A program made the position numbers and the translations under genes. Source: OLB7 sp966250335 (GTDB lineage Bacteria > Bacteroidota > Ignavibacteria > OLB7). Taken from it: a DNA stretch of 64,000 bases. A model generated the notes under the pieces. The model was not told where the DNA came from. It worked only from the letters and a program-made list of their open reading frames with translations, and made no database searches. The stretch covers positions 1 through 64,000 of the forward strand of contig CBINGZ010000016.1 in assembly GCA_966250335.1 (NCBI GenBank). Reading direction: 5' to 3'. Of the stretch, positions 1 through 8,828 are shown piece after piece (the first letter of the stretch is position 1; every line of letters starts with the position of its first letter).

Positions 1-51
1 CCCACATGTTCCGATACGTCGCAGAGATCACCCCTTTTCCCCCACCCTCCG

Positions 52-59
52 TATCTTTG
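52..59 (+). promoter_or_regulatory. Bacteroidota-type -7 promoter element (TATCTTTG)
   Basis: TATCTTTG matches the Bacteroidota -7 consensus TAnnTTTG exactly. It ends four bases before the ATG of the acylase gene, so a transcript from it would have almost no 5' leader. No clear TTTG -33 element is seen about 20 bases upstream. Confidence 0.4.
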
Positions 60-63
60 CGCC

Positions 64-2613
64 ATGCGTCGGTTTTCCATCTTCGGTACCATTCTCGTCA
101 TTCTCACGCTGGTGGGGGGTCTCGCCTGGCTCGGCATCTCCCTGGTCGGTCGCTCCTTCGTTCCGGAGGGAACGATCCAGGCCTCCGTTGCCGGTCTGGG
201 AGGTGAGACGACGATCGCTCGCGACGAGTACGGCATTCCCTATATCACGGCGGCCTCCGAAGCCGACGCGTACGCCGCGCTCGGCTATGCCCATGCCCAG
301 GACAGGCTCTGGCAGATGGATCTGATGCGCCGAGCCGGCGAGGGACGGCTCTCCGAGGTGCTCGGGAAGAAGGCGATCGGCAGCGACGCCTATCTGAAGA
401 CGATCGGGTTCAACCGCGTGGCCGCCGAGATCCTGAAGGGGATGCCGAAGAAAACCCGCGCCGTGCTCGACGCCTACTGCAGCGGCGTCAACGCCTTCAT
501 CGAGGGGAACAGGGGGAAGTATCCGTTCGAGTTCGACGCGCTCGACTACCGGCCGGAGCCGTGGAAGCCGGAGCATTCGGTGATGATCTCGCGGCTCCTC
601 GCCTGGGAGCTCAACACCTCCTTCTGGACCGACCTGGTCTACGGCGAGATCCGGAAGAAGGTCGACTCCGCCAAGCTCGCGGAGATCCTCCCCTACTATC
701 CCTCCTACGCCCCCACCATCATCCCCGGGGGACAGAAGCCGGAGCCTCTGCTGGAGGCGCTTCGCGCGGGACCTCCTCCCCCGAAGCCGGTCGACTCCGC
801 AGCCCTCGACAGCGCCCGAGCCGCCGACACCGCCTCGACCACGGCGCTCCTGAACCTGATGGAGCTCGACCGCGCCACACGGCTGCTGCTCGGGATGGAG
901 GGATCTCATATCGGCTCCAACGCATGGGTCGTGGCGGGGAGCCGCACCGCCTCCGGCAAGCCGATCCTGGGGAACGATCCCCATCTCCCCCACGGCGCCC
1001 CCTCCAAGTGGTACCAGGCAGTGATATCGTACGGCGATAATATCGTCGCCGGCGTGACCCTCCCCGGCGCTCCGTTCGTGGTGATCGGACGGAACAGGAA
1101 CATCGCCTGGGGGATCACCAGCATGATGGCCGACCAGACCGATTTCTACATCGAGGAGATCGACGCCGGGAAGAAGCAGATGAAGATCGACAACAAGTGG
1201 ACGAAGCTCCGGATCGTCCGCGACACGATCAGGCCGAACGATTCGCTCGCCGTTCCGGTGGCCGTCAGGATCGGATCGCACGGCCCGCTGATCTCCGACG
1301 TCCACCAGTTCGCCGGCTACCTGCGCGACCCGGTGAGCGGCATCCCGATGTTCGCCGACACCAGCGGCCCCTTCCGCCGCACCGCCGTGGCGATGCGCTG
1401 GGCCGGAAGCGACGTGACGCAGGAGATGGCGGCATGGCAGCGGATCAACCAGGCCTCCTCCCTGGAGGAGTTCACCTCGGCGACACGCCTGGCCGGCGTC
1501 CCCTCCCTCTCCTTCGTCTACGCCGACCGGAAGGGGAATATCGCCTTCGTTCCGTCGGCGCGGATCCCGATCCGAGGCGATGGACGGATGCTGCTGCCGA
1601 ACCCGGGGACCGACAGCCGCTACAACTGGAAGGGGTACGCGGAGAGCTCGAAACTTCCAATTCTCAAGAACCCCGCCGAAGGCTACATCGCCACGGCCAA
1701 CAACAAGGTCTCCAACACTCTGGAGGCCCGGATCGGCGATCTGTGGGAGGACCCTTCGCGGGCGATCCGGCTGAACCAGCTTCTGAGCGAGGGGATCGCC
1801 TTCACGAAGGATGACGCGAGGCAGATCCACGGGGATATCCTCTCCCCCCACATGCATTACATGGTGGAGTTCCTTCTGCGCGCCTTCCCGGACAGCGCGC
1901 GGCAGACGCCGACGGTCAGATCGGCGCTGGGACTGCTGAGGTCATGGGACGGCGGGATGCTGATCGACGCGCCGGAGGCGGCGATCGCCGCGCAGTGGCT
2001 TCAGTCGACGGTGGAGATGACATATCGCGACGAGATGGGCCCGAGCCTCTACAGGCAGTTCGTCAGGATGTCTCTGATGCCGATACGATCGCTCCGCCAC
2101 CAGGCAATGATCGACAGCCGCTGGTTCGACGACGTGACCACGCAGAGAACGGAGAACAGGAACGACATCATGCGGGGGGCTCTGGCGCGCGCGCTCGATT
2201 CGCTCAGAGTGCGGTTCGGAAGTTCGGATTTCAAGACGTGGCGGTACGGCGCGATGCACACACTGACGTTCCGCCATCTCTTCACCCGGAACGAGAGCCT
2301 CCGCTCCATCGTCGATATCGGCCCCTTCGAGGCGGGGGGAGCCAACACCACGCTCAACAGCGGCGAGTGGCGGCTCGATCGTCCGTTCGAGGTGACGGTC
2401 GGCCCCTCCATGCGGCAGATCGTCGATTTCGGCGACACGACCGCATTTCTGCAGAGCGTGATCACCTCCGGAGCAAGCGGGCAGCCGCTTTCGGAGTTCT
2501 ATCAGAATCAGACCATTCTCTTCCTGTCGAACGGATATCTCGCATTACGAAGCAGTGCTCCGAGTGGAACGGCGGTGCGGTCGATGACCGTGCTGGAACC
2601 GGCGGGAGGATAG
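64..2613 (+). CDS. Penicillin acylase family protein (Ntn-hydrolase)
   Basis: This 849-residue protein is a predicted periplasmic amidase of the penicillin acylase / acyl-homoserine-lactone acylase superfamily. An N-terminal hydrophobic segment (about residues 6-28) is a signal or anchor. The alpha-subunit region includes the family motif RDEYGIPYI (53-61) and GYAHAQDRLWQMDLMRR (74-90). The Ntn cleavage site is at G284-S285-N286-A-W: after autocleavage Ser285 would be the N-terminal nucleophile of the beta subunit. Length and order fit the family. An insert rich in Pro and Ala (about 236-262) sits where the spacer peptide is normally removed. The substrate cannot be read from sequence: beta-lactams, acyl-homoserine lactones and other N-acyl amides are all possible. 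It stands alone, with a long gap downstream. Confidence 0.93.
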   Translation: MRRFSIFGTILVILTLVGGLAWLGISLVGRSFVPEGTIQASVAGLGGETTIARDEYGIPYITAASEADAYAALGYAHAQDRLWQMDLMRRAGEGRLSEVLGKKAIGSDAYLKTIGFNRVAAEILKGMPKKTRAVLDAYCSGVNAFIEGNRGKYPFEFDALDYRPEPWKPEHSVMISRLLAWELNTSFWTDLVYGEIRKKVDSAKLAEILPYYPSYAPTIIPGGQKPEPLLEALRAGPPPPKPVDSAALDSARAADTASTTALLNLMELDRATRLLLGMEGSHIGSNAWVVAGSRTASGKPILGNDPHLPHGAPSKWYQAVISYGDNIVAGVTLPGAPFVVIGRNRNIAWGITSMMADQTDFYIEEIDAGKKQMKIDNKWTKLRIVRDTIRPNDSLAVPVAVRIGSHGPLISDVHQFAGYLRDPVSGIPMFADTSGPFRRTAVAMRWAGSDVTQEMAAWQRINQASSLEEFTSATRLAGVPSLSFVYADRKGNIAFVPSARIPIRGDGRMLLPNPGTDSRYNWKGYAESSKLPILKNPAEGYIATANNKVSNTLEARIGDLWEDPSRAIRLNQLLSEGIAFTKDDARQIHGDILSPHMHYMVEFLLRAFPDSARQTPTVRSALGLLRSWDGGMLIDAPEAAIAAQWLQSTVEMTYRDEMGPSLYRQFVRMSLMPIRSLRHQAMIDSRWFDDVTTQRTENRNDIMRGALARALDSLRVRFGSSDFKTWRYGAMHTLTFRHLFTRNESLRSIVDIGPFEAGGANTTLNSGEWRLDRPFEVTVGPSMRQIVDFGDTTAFLQSVITSGASGQPLSEFYQNQTILFLSNGYLALRSSAPSGTAVRSMTVLEPAGG

Positions 2614-2670
2614 AGTCCTCCCGTTCGATCATTTCACTATGAGTCAACTACAAGCGACGTTATTGATACG

Positions 2671-2703
2671 GAGATCGACGGATCACCCCTGTCCGTCGAT
2701 CTC
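2671..2703 (+). terminator. Perfect 12-bp hairpin after the acylase gene
   Basis: GAGATCGACGGA (2671-2682) and its exact complement TCCGTCGATCTC (2692-2703) flank a nine-base loop. It lies 58 bases after the acylase stop. There is no T run after it, so it may act as a 3' stabiliser or processing site rather than an intrinsic terminator. Confidence 0.45.
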
Positions 2704-3101
2704 ACGATACATATCCGGCCCGGACTTCACCTCCAACTTCCCCTCTCCTAATGCGACACGGCGCCAGGTACAACGCCGAGCTGGTAGCCCCGCGGGCCGG
2801 ATATGCATGCAGATAATTGCATATAGATAAAATATTCGATCGATAACCGCGAAGAAGCGCCGAGCGCCTTCCGCCTGCGCCGCCGTGTGGTTCCACGTGT
2901 GCCGGCGACGCAACAATAAAAACATCCTTTCGCTGCGGTGGTCACCAGAACGGTCGCTAACCGCCCAGGTGCCCAGGTATAACGGTAGTGTTCTACTGTG
3001 TGCCTACAGTCCTCCTACTCCGGACTGCCTCCTCCTGAGAAAACCTTAGTCGATATCGGTCCTGTACCCGATTGTTCTATGAAAATCGCGTGTGATTGAC
3101 G

Positions 3102-3338
3102 TTACCATATTTCGGTTCGATCCGGCACTTTGACGTTCTCCGCTAGATCCATGTACTGCAGCTGCACAAGAGCATACAGTGTCTGGTTGTTCAGGACACT
3201 GGAGACTTCGCCCCAGTGCGTGTTGTTGATGGCGTGAAGCTGCGCCATCATGTATATGCCATTCGGATTGATCAGCTGCAGATAGAGCAGCACGCAAATC
3301 CGCGAATTCGTCGTGTAGATGATCTGATTATTCGCCAT
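3102..3338 (-). pseudogene. Possible winged-helix regulator fragment
   Basis: A 78-residue frame whose composition (rich in I, L, N, Q, M) differs from the Arg/Pro-rich shadow frames common in this GC-rich DNA. The stretch from about residue 11 (NSRICVLLYLQL) to residue 66 has the spacing of a winged-helix DNA-binding domain of the transcriptional-regulator type. It ends soon after where the wing would be expected, and there is no good ribosome binding site. It could be a decayed remnant, a small real gene, or chance. I have no independent support. Confidence 0.25.
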
Positions 3339-3610
3339 GAGGAGAGGGATAAATCGAAACCCGATGTACTACGAATAGAATCAACTCATCACCATCTGAA
3401 ACTCATGACACATGCGCGATTCGCCCTCCCACCGGCGGAATCACTCATATCCCTGTTCGCTCGTTTCTATCAACCGTTAATCGTACCTGAGTTCGGAGGC
3501 AAACTTATAGCCGACCAATCCGCAACGAAAGATCACTTCGCGCGTGAAAGTTACATCCCGTTTTACCGTACGAATTGGAGGTTGTTACGAGGCATGTGAC
3601 ACAAAAAGCT

Positions 3611-3618
3611 TATATTTC
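3611..3618 (+). promoter_or_regulatory. -7-like element (TATATTTC)
   Basis: TATATTTC, one base from the TAnnTTTG consensus, lies 32 bases before the ATG at 3651. The same TATATTTCG string occurs upstream of the clp gene at 27973. Confidence 0.35.
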
Positions 3619-3650
3619 GCCGGAATTACAGGATTGGGGGAGCAATCACA

Positions 3651-5180
3651 ATGCAGGAACTGAGCGAAATAGTACGCATGGTTACATCCGGGCGTCTGCG
3701 TGTTCGCAAGCCGTACCTTGACGAAAACCATGAAAGCCTGCTCGGTCGCTTCTACGAGGGGATTAAAGAGGGACGTTTCGCGACAGATCAGGACGCCGCC
3801 CACGACCTTTACGGAACAGGGCCGGACGACCCGCGCTACAAGACGCTGAAGGCACGACTCAAGGAACGCCTGATGCTGACGATGCGCCTGCTCGATACCC
3901 CCAGGCCGGGTGTCACCAACTATCGCGAAGCCCAGTTCCGCGCCATGCGGGACCTGGAGCTGATCCGGACCATGCTCGTGCTCGGGGGCCGCGCACCCGG
4001 TATTCCGATGCTGCGCCATGTGCTCGCCATCGCCCAGAAGTACACGGTCACCGACGTGGAACTCGCGTGCTACAAGATCCTGCGCGAGGATGCCATGATG
4101 AAGGGGAAGAAAAAGCAGTACGAACAGTTGAACCAGCAGCTCTCCGAGGCGCTGGAACGCTACCGGCTGGAACTGCGCGCCGAGGAGATGGATGATCGCC
4201 TTCTGATCTGGTTCGTGATCTCGGGATCGCAGAAACCGGAACTGCGCGATATGGCCGCCGAATTCATCCAGGAGATCGCCGAGATCCGAAGCAGATGCCG
4301 GACCCGGCAGACCCATTATTTCTACTTCCATATCACCTCCCTGGCCCATCAGATACGCCTGGAGTACGATAAGGCGGTCGAGGTCTGCAACGAGGCCGAT
4401 CTCTTCTATCGCGAACACCCTGAGTTCGCCGTGCCGAACACCCTTGCCACGATCGCCGCGCAGCGAACCTCCTGCGCCTTCTACAACAGGGATTACTCGG
4501 CCGCCAAGGTCTACGCCGAACAGGAGTTCGAGCTGCTGACCGAAGGGACCAACAACTGGCTCGCATCACATCAGACCTATTTCCTGATTGCGATGCATCT
4601 GGCCGACTACGATCTGGCGCTGACGATCTACCTGCGGGCGACGCGTCATCCCAGGTTCTCCGTCGGGATCCCCCCCGGCTTCATCGAGAAGTGGAAGATC
4701 TTCGAGGGGTATCTCCATTATATCGTCAAACGGGGGCTCCTCCCCCCTCCCGATTCCAGATCGAAGGGGCTGGAGAAGAACTTCCGCCTGGAGAAGTTCC
4801 TCAACGACTTCAAGCTGGTATCGCACGACAAACAGGGGACGAACTTCGCCATCCTGATCCTCCAGGTGATGTGGCTGCTGGAGACCGAACGGTTCCTCGA
4901 TCTGATGGGGCTCGCCAACTCGCTGAAGGCATACGCCGGACGCCATCTTCAGGGAGCCTATTTCCAGCGGGCCAACAGGTTCGTGAAGCTGATTCTGGTG
5001 ATGATCGACTCCGATTTCAACGTCGACGAAATGCATCGCAAGGGGGCGAAGCACAAAAGCGCGCTGATCGCGCAGACGGGAACCCCCGCAAGCATCGCCG
5101 TGGACGGGATCGAGGTGATCCCGTACGAGACGCTCTGGGACCACATGCTGGAAAAATCGGCGAGGGTTCCGCGCGTCTGA
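3651..5180 (+). CDS. Conserved-looking helical (TPR-like) protein of unknown function
   Basis: I do not recognise this 509-residue protein. It has no signal peptide or membrane segment and is probably cytoplasmic. It is rich in Leu, Arg, Glu and Tyr, with helix-forming heptads throughout. From about residue 130 to 350 there are paired helices that look like degenerate TPR units, for example around VCNEADLFYREHP, SAAKVYAEQEFELL and DLALTIYLRATRHP. The ATG at 3651 is the first in frame and a promoter-like element lies 32 bases upstream. It is followed at 91 bases by mnmA, but nothing links the two functionally. A scaffold or signalling adaptor is possible, but that is only inference from the helical repeats. 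Confidence 0.75.
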   Translation: MQELSEIVRMVTSGRLRVRKPYLDENHESLLGRFYEGIKEGRFATDQDAAHDLYGTGPDDPRYKTLKARLKERLMLTMRLLDTPRPGVTNYREAQFRAMRDLELIRTMLVLGGRAPGIPMLRHVLAIAQKYTVTDVELACYKILREDAMMKGKKKQYEQLNQQLSEALERYRLELRAEEMDDRLLIWFVISGSQKPELRDMAAEFIQEIAEIRSRCRTRQTHYFYFHITSLAHQIRLEYDKAVEVCNEADLFYREHPEFAVPNTLATIAAQRTSCAFYNRDYSAAKVYAEQEFELLTEGTNNWLASHQTYFLIAMHLADYDLALTIYLRATRHPRFSVGIPPGFIEKWKIFEGYLHYIVKRGLLPPPDSRSKGLEKNFRLEKFLNDFKLVSHDKQGTNFAILILQVMWLLETERFLDLMGLANSLKAYAGRHLQGAYFQRANRFVKLILVMIDSDFNVDEMHRKGAKHKSALIAQTGTPASIAVDGIEVIPYETLWDHMLEKSARVPRV

Positions 5181-5271
5181 AATCTCTCCAATGCGTCGTT
5201 CGTCTTCGCGGGATCGGCCCCTCCGATCCGCCGCGCGGGCGGCGGGGATATATGCACACGATCCGATATTC

Positions 5272-6369
5272 ATGGGCACACGCGTAATCGTCGGGATGTC
5301 CGGCGGACTCGACTCCTCCGTGGCGGCGGCGCTGCTGGTAGAACAGGGGTACGACGTCGTCGGCATCACGATCAAGACATACAGGTATGAGGATGTCGGC
5401 GGAAACGTCGGCAGCGACACGAGCTGCTGCTCGCTCGACGGCATCAACGACGCCCGGAGGGTCGCCGCGCGGCTCGGTATTCCCCACTATGTCTATGATT
5501 TCACCGAGACGTTCGGGAACGAGATCATCGACTACTTCAAGGCGGGATACGTCGCCGGCGAGACGCCGAACCCCTGCGTGATGTGCAACAGGAAGATCAA
5601 GTGGGCGGAGATGCTCCGTCGCGCCGATTCGATAGGCGCCGAGTATATCGCAACAGGACACTATGCCCGGCTCCGCCGCGACTCCCCCGACGGCCGCCAT
5701 ATCCTGAGCCGCGGCCTCGACCACGGCAAGGATCAGTCGTACGCCCTCTGGGGACTGACCCAGGAGTCGCTGGCGCGAACCATCTTCCCCCTTGCCGATC
5801 TCACCAAGCCGGAGTCGCGAGAGATCGCCCACCGGATGAAGCTCCCGGTCGCCGGAAAGCGTGAGTCGTACGAGATCTGCTTCATCCCCGACAACAACTA
5901 CCAGCGGTTTCTGAAGGAGAACGTGGAGGGGCTGGAGGATGCGGTCCGCGACGGCGCGATCGTCCGCGACGGTGAAGTGATCGGCAGACACGACGGCTAC
6001 CCCTTCTACACGATCGGGCAGCGCCGCGGGCTCGGCGTCTCCGCCCCGGAGCCTCTCTTCGTGATCGGGGTCTACCCGGAAACGAACACGATCGAGGTGG
6101 GAACCGCCGACATGCTGATGCACAACGGGCTGCGGGCCGATCACGTCAACCTGATAAAGTACGGGTCGATCCCGGAGCCGACCCGGCTCACGGCGAAGAT
6201 CCGCTACAAGGACGAGGGGGCCCCGGCGATCTGCCGCACACTGGAGGATGGGTCGCTGGAGGTGAGGTTCGAGGAGCCGCGACGGGCGATCACCCCGGGG
6301 CAGTCGGTCGTGCTCTACGAGGGGGACGACGTGGTCGGGGGTGGGGTGATCCGCGAACTGCTGGAGTGA
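5272..6369 (+). CDS. mnmA: tRNA-specific 2-thiouridylase MnmA
   Basis: MnmA thiolates U34 of the Lys, Glu and Gln tRNAs using ATP and sulfur relayed from a desulfurase. The 365-residue protein starts with the PP-loop S10-GGLDSS that binds ATP. The catalytic cysteine pair is seen as C102 in NPCVMCN and C203 in YEICFIPD, matching the E. coli spacing closely. The TGHYARL motif (about 128-134) and the C-terminal beta-barrel domain are present. The frame is open 81 bases further upstream, but I place the start at the ATG of MGTRVIVGMSGG because that is where family homology begins and the upstream part is Arg/Ala filler. Confidence 0.97.
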   Translation: MGTRVIVGMSGGLDSSVAAALLVEQGYDVVGITIKTYRYEDVGGNVGSDTSCCSLDGINDARRVAARLGIPHYVYDFTETFGNEIIDYFKAGYVAGETPNPCVMCNRKIKWAEMLRRADSIGAEYIATGHYARLRRDSPDGRHILSRGLDHGKDQSYALWGLTQESLARTIFPLADLTKPESREIAHRMKLPVAGKRESYEICFIPDNNYQRFLKENVEGLEDAVRDGAIVRDGEVIGRHDGYPFYTIGQRRGLGVSAPEPLFVIGVYPETNTIEVGTADMLMHNGLRADHVNLIKYGSIPEPTRLTAKIRYKDEGAPAICRTLEDGSLEVRFEEPRRAITPGQSVVLYEGDDVVGGGVIRELLE

Positions 6370-6504
6370 ACCCTCCCCCCCCCCCGACGTATCGGGTCCG
6401 CATCGATATCATCCGTATATTCACTCCCCGGTCCCTGTCGCCCCGGTTCGGCATATTCTCCCGCAATCGGAACGAACCGGAGACATATTCGATCAGATCG
6501 ACAC

Positions 6505-7410
6505 ATGCAGCTTCCCGCAAGCCCTCCCATCTCCGTCGTCATCCTTACCAGAAACCGTCAGGTCGAGATCATGACGGCGGTCGAAACCGCACTGGCGCAG
6601 GAGTACCCGGAGTTCGAGGTGGTGGTGATCGACAACGGATCGGAGCCGAGCCCCCTCGACGACCTCAGGGCCCGCTTCGGCGGCGACTCCCGGCTGCGGC
6701 TTTTCGACAGCCGGGTCAACCTGGGGGCCTCCGGCGGACGGAACCACGGCGTGAAGATGGCGCGATACGATCTGATCACCTACATCGACGACGACTCGCG
6801 ATTCCTCCGAAACGACACGTTGCGATATATCGGAGAGTTCTTCACCTCCCGCCCGGAGGCGGGCGCGCTCCAGCTCGACATCGTCGACCCGACCGGGGAG
6901 ATCATCTACGAATGGCGCGGCCCCGTCACCGATCCCTCCGATCCCACGGTCACCGAGGTCAACTTCCTGGTGACCTGCGGCTGCGCCGTCACGCGGCGGG
7001 CGCATGAACTGGCGGGAGGGTTTCCGGAGGATTATATCGTCTTCTATGAAGACAACCACTATGCCCTGGCGATCATCCGCGCGAACCTGCGGGTCTTCCG
7101 TACCTCGGCCCAGCCGGTCGAGCATCCGAATCCGAACCTCCAGACATCGCGCAAACAGCCGTTCGTCTACAGGATGCTGGCGCGCAACATCCAGTGGCTC
7201 TACTTCGAGTTCTTTCCGCTGCGGGAGCTGCTTCGGGTGGTTCCGTTCCATCTCTATTCCTATCTGAAGAGATCGCTTCGCGACGGGGGCCTCGCGGGCT
7301 GGCGGCAGGGATTCGTGGAGGGGCTCGGCGCCTTCCGCAGGCTCCGCGGAACCCGGCCCAGACTGACGCCGCATCAGTACCGCTACGTTCGAAGCCTTGA
7401 CCAGCCATGA
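6505..7410 (+). CDS. Family 2 glycosyltransferase
   Basis: This 301-residue cytoplasmic or membrane-associated enzyme has a GT-A fold. It opens with ISVVILTRNR (9-18), continues with VVIDNGS (40-46) and NLGASGGRN (72-80), and has the metal/nucleotide-sugar motif D95-D-D97 in YIDDDSRF. A second acidic patch, YEDNHYAL, follows at about residue 189 and could supply the catalytic base region. The arrangement is that of rhamnosyl- or galactofuranosyl-type GT2 enzymes, but donor and acceptor cannot be told. It sits between mnmA and the MoxR-VWA genes, 72 bases before the latter, and could be co-transcribed with them and with the GT-C-like membrane protein. Confidence 0.9.
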   Translation: MQLPASPPISVVILTRNRQVEIMTAVETALAQEYPEFEVVVIDNGSEPSPLDDLRARFGGDSRLRLFDSRVNLGASGGRNHGVKMARYDLITYIDDDSRFLRNDTLRYIGEFFTSRPEAGALQLDIVDPTGEIIYEWRGPVTDPSDPTVTEVNFLVTCGCAVTRRAHELAGGFPEDYIVFYEDNHYALAIIRANLRVFRTSAQPVEHPNPNLQTSRKQPFVYRMLARNIQWLYFEFFPLRELLRVVPFHLYSYLKRSLRDGGLAGWRQGFVEGLGAFRRLRGTRPRLTPHQYRYVRSLDQP

Positions 7411-7482
7411 TCGTTCCGCGCCGGGATCGGCAGCGACCCCGGACCGGCGGCATATTTCCGATCACGATATATCCCTCCGGAC

Positions 7483-8802
7483 ATGCCAGTTGAACAAGAG
7501 TCGGTAACGCTCAATATCCAGCAGACGATCCTCGATCTGCAGGACGCCATCGAGTTCGTCAACGGTCGCCTGATCAACCGCGGCGACGTCATCGAACAGA
7601 TCTTCTGCGCGCTCCTGACCGGAGAGCATGCGCTGATCCAGAGCCGTACCGGCGTCGGCAAATCGCTGATGACCGAACAGATTTTCATGATGTTCACCGG
7701 CGCCCGCTACTTCAAGGTGCAGGCGTCCAAGGAACAGCAGCCCGATACCTACTTCGGCGGCCTCGATATCGAGGAGCTGAAGAGCGGAAGGATCATCCAC
7801 AATACGGCGGGCTCGCTGGTGGAGAGCGAGTTCGGCTTCATCGACGAGATCTTCGACGCGAACGACTTCACGCTCCGCGCCCTCCTTTCCCTGCTGAACG
7901 AGCGGCAGCTCATCCTGGGTGTGCAGCACAAGATCGCGGCGATCCATACGGTGATCGCCGCCACCAACTACCTCCGGATCAGCGAGATCACCGAGGCGCT
8001 CCTCGACAGATTTCTCTACCAGTCGGTGGTCTACCCGGACAAGGACCCGTACGTGCAGTACAGGATCGCCGAGCAGTACCTGCAGCACGGCGGACACCCG
8101 GTCCCACCCCCCCGCCGGATCGAGTTCGCCACGCTGGCGGAGGTGACCCGTATCTGCAGCGGCAGAAGCGAACAGCTGACGATCACCGTCCCCCCCGACA
8201 TCGCCTACTACGCGAACCTGGTGGTGCGCTACTACGAGGAACTGCGCAACCGCCAGCTCTCCCAGCGCCCCGAGCTGATGACCGGACGCGACTTCTACAT
8301 CTCGCCGCGCAAGCAGATGAAGGCGTTCGACCTTCTGCGCGCCATCGCCTTCATGCACGGCAGAACGACGGTCACGCAGGAGGATGTGGAGAAGCTCTAC
8401 GTCATGTTCACCACGGTGGGGCTGGATGAGGAACGGGGGATCTGGAAGAAGGCCTGCTCCACCCTGGGACACCAGTTCGGCGCCACGAACGCCTTCGATC
8501 AGTTGCGCACGCTGCTGGAGTTCAAGACGCTGGTCGATCAGATCAAGCGCGACCCGGCCACCCTCCAGAAACCTCTGACATCGATAGAAAATCTCCCCAT
8601 CAAGAGATCGCTGCGCGAATGGGCGCGCGAGTCGCTGGGGCTGGCCGACGTCAACGTGGAGCAGAACCGGCGGCTGGTGACGGAGTTCCTGGAGCGATTC
8701 CAGCCGGCAACCGACGAGATACGCGACCTGAAGAGCCGTCTGCAGCACGACGTCTGGATTCTCTTCCATACCAGCGCCGGCGAGACGAGCGCGCTGATGT
8801 GA
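7483..8802 (+). CDS. MoxR-family AAA+ ATPase (RavA-like)
   Basis: MoxR ATPases are chaperone-like AAA+ machines that work with von Willebrand factor A (VWA) proteins to mature or regulate partner complexes. This 439-residue protein has Walker A S54-RTGVGKS61, Walker B FGFIDE (117-122, D121 and E122), a sensor-like IAATN at about 163 and an arginine-finger region ALLDRF at about 178. The C-terminal lid is helical and longer than in minimal MoxR proteins, closer to RavA. Its expected VWA partner is encoded two genes downstream, separated by a membrane protein gene that starts 26 bases after this stop. Confidence 0.9.
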   Translation: MPVEQESVTLNIQQTILDLQDAIEFVNGRLINRGDVIEQIFCALLTGEHALIQSRTGVGKSLMTEQIFMMFTGARYFKVQASKEQQPDTYFGGLDIEELKSGRIIHNTAGSLVESEFGFIDEIFDANDFTLRALLSLLNERQLILGVQHKIAAIHTVIAATNYLRISEITEALLDRFLYQSVVYPDKDPYVQYRIAEQYLQHGGHPVPPPRRIEFATLAEVTRICSGRSEQLTITVPPDIAYYANLVVRYYEELRNRQLSQRPELMTGRDFYISPRKQMKAFDLLRAIAFMHGRTTVTQEDVEKLYVMFTTVGLDEERGIWKKACSTLGHQFGATNAFDQLRTLLEFKTLVDQIKRDPATLQKPLTSIENLPIKRSLREWARESLGLADVNVEQNRRLVTEFLERFQPATDEIRDLKSRLQHDVWILFHTSAGETSALM

Positions 8803-8828
8803 GCCCTTTCATTCTTCCGATACGTCAG

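Larger units (their letters stand above)
2704..3650. other. Gene-poor stretch, AT-richer than its neighbours
   Basis: About 0.95 kb with no convincing gene. It contains a short palindromic spot (ATATGCA at about 2799, TGCATAT at about 2817), A/T-rich patches around 2815-2840 and 2920, and a possible decayed winged-helix reading frame on the minus strand (listed separately). The plus-strand frame at 3216-3599 lacks recognisable features. Base composition is lower in GC than in the flanking genes, which fits decay or import. Confidence 0.5.

Noticed and set aside
28..1857. Long open frame on the minus strand opposite the acylase gene (609 codons)
   Set aside because: It is the shadow of a GC-rich plus-strand gene: composition rich in Arg, Gly and Val, with no domain and no start signal. 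Similar long frames opposite 25624-27876, 30740-33154, 35541-38633 and 42145-44481 were rejected for the same reason.
2639..2830. 63-codon plus-strand frame after the acylase
   Set aside because: It runs through the perfect hairpin at 2671-2703 and has no ribosome binding site or coding signal.
3108..3130. tRNA T-loop-like string GGTTCGATCC
   Set aside because: Flanking bases do not form a five-base T stem and no acceptor, D or anticodon arm is found. A similar string at about 33728-33740 also fails.
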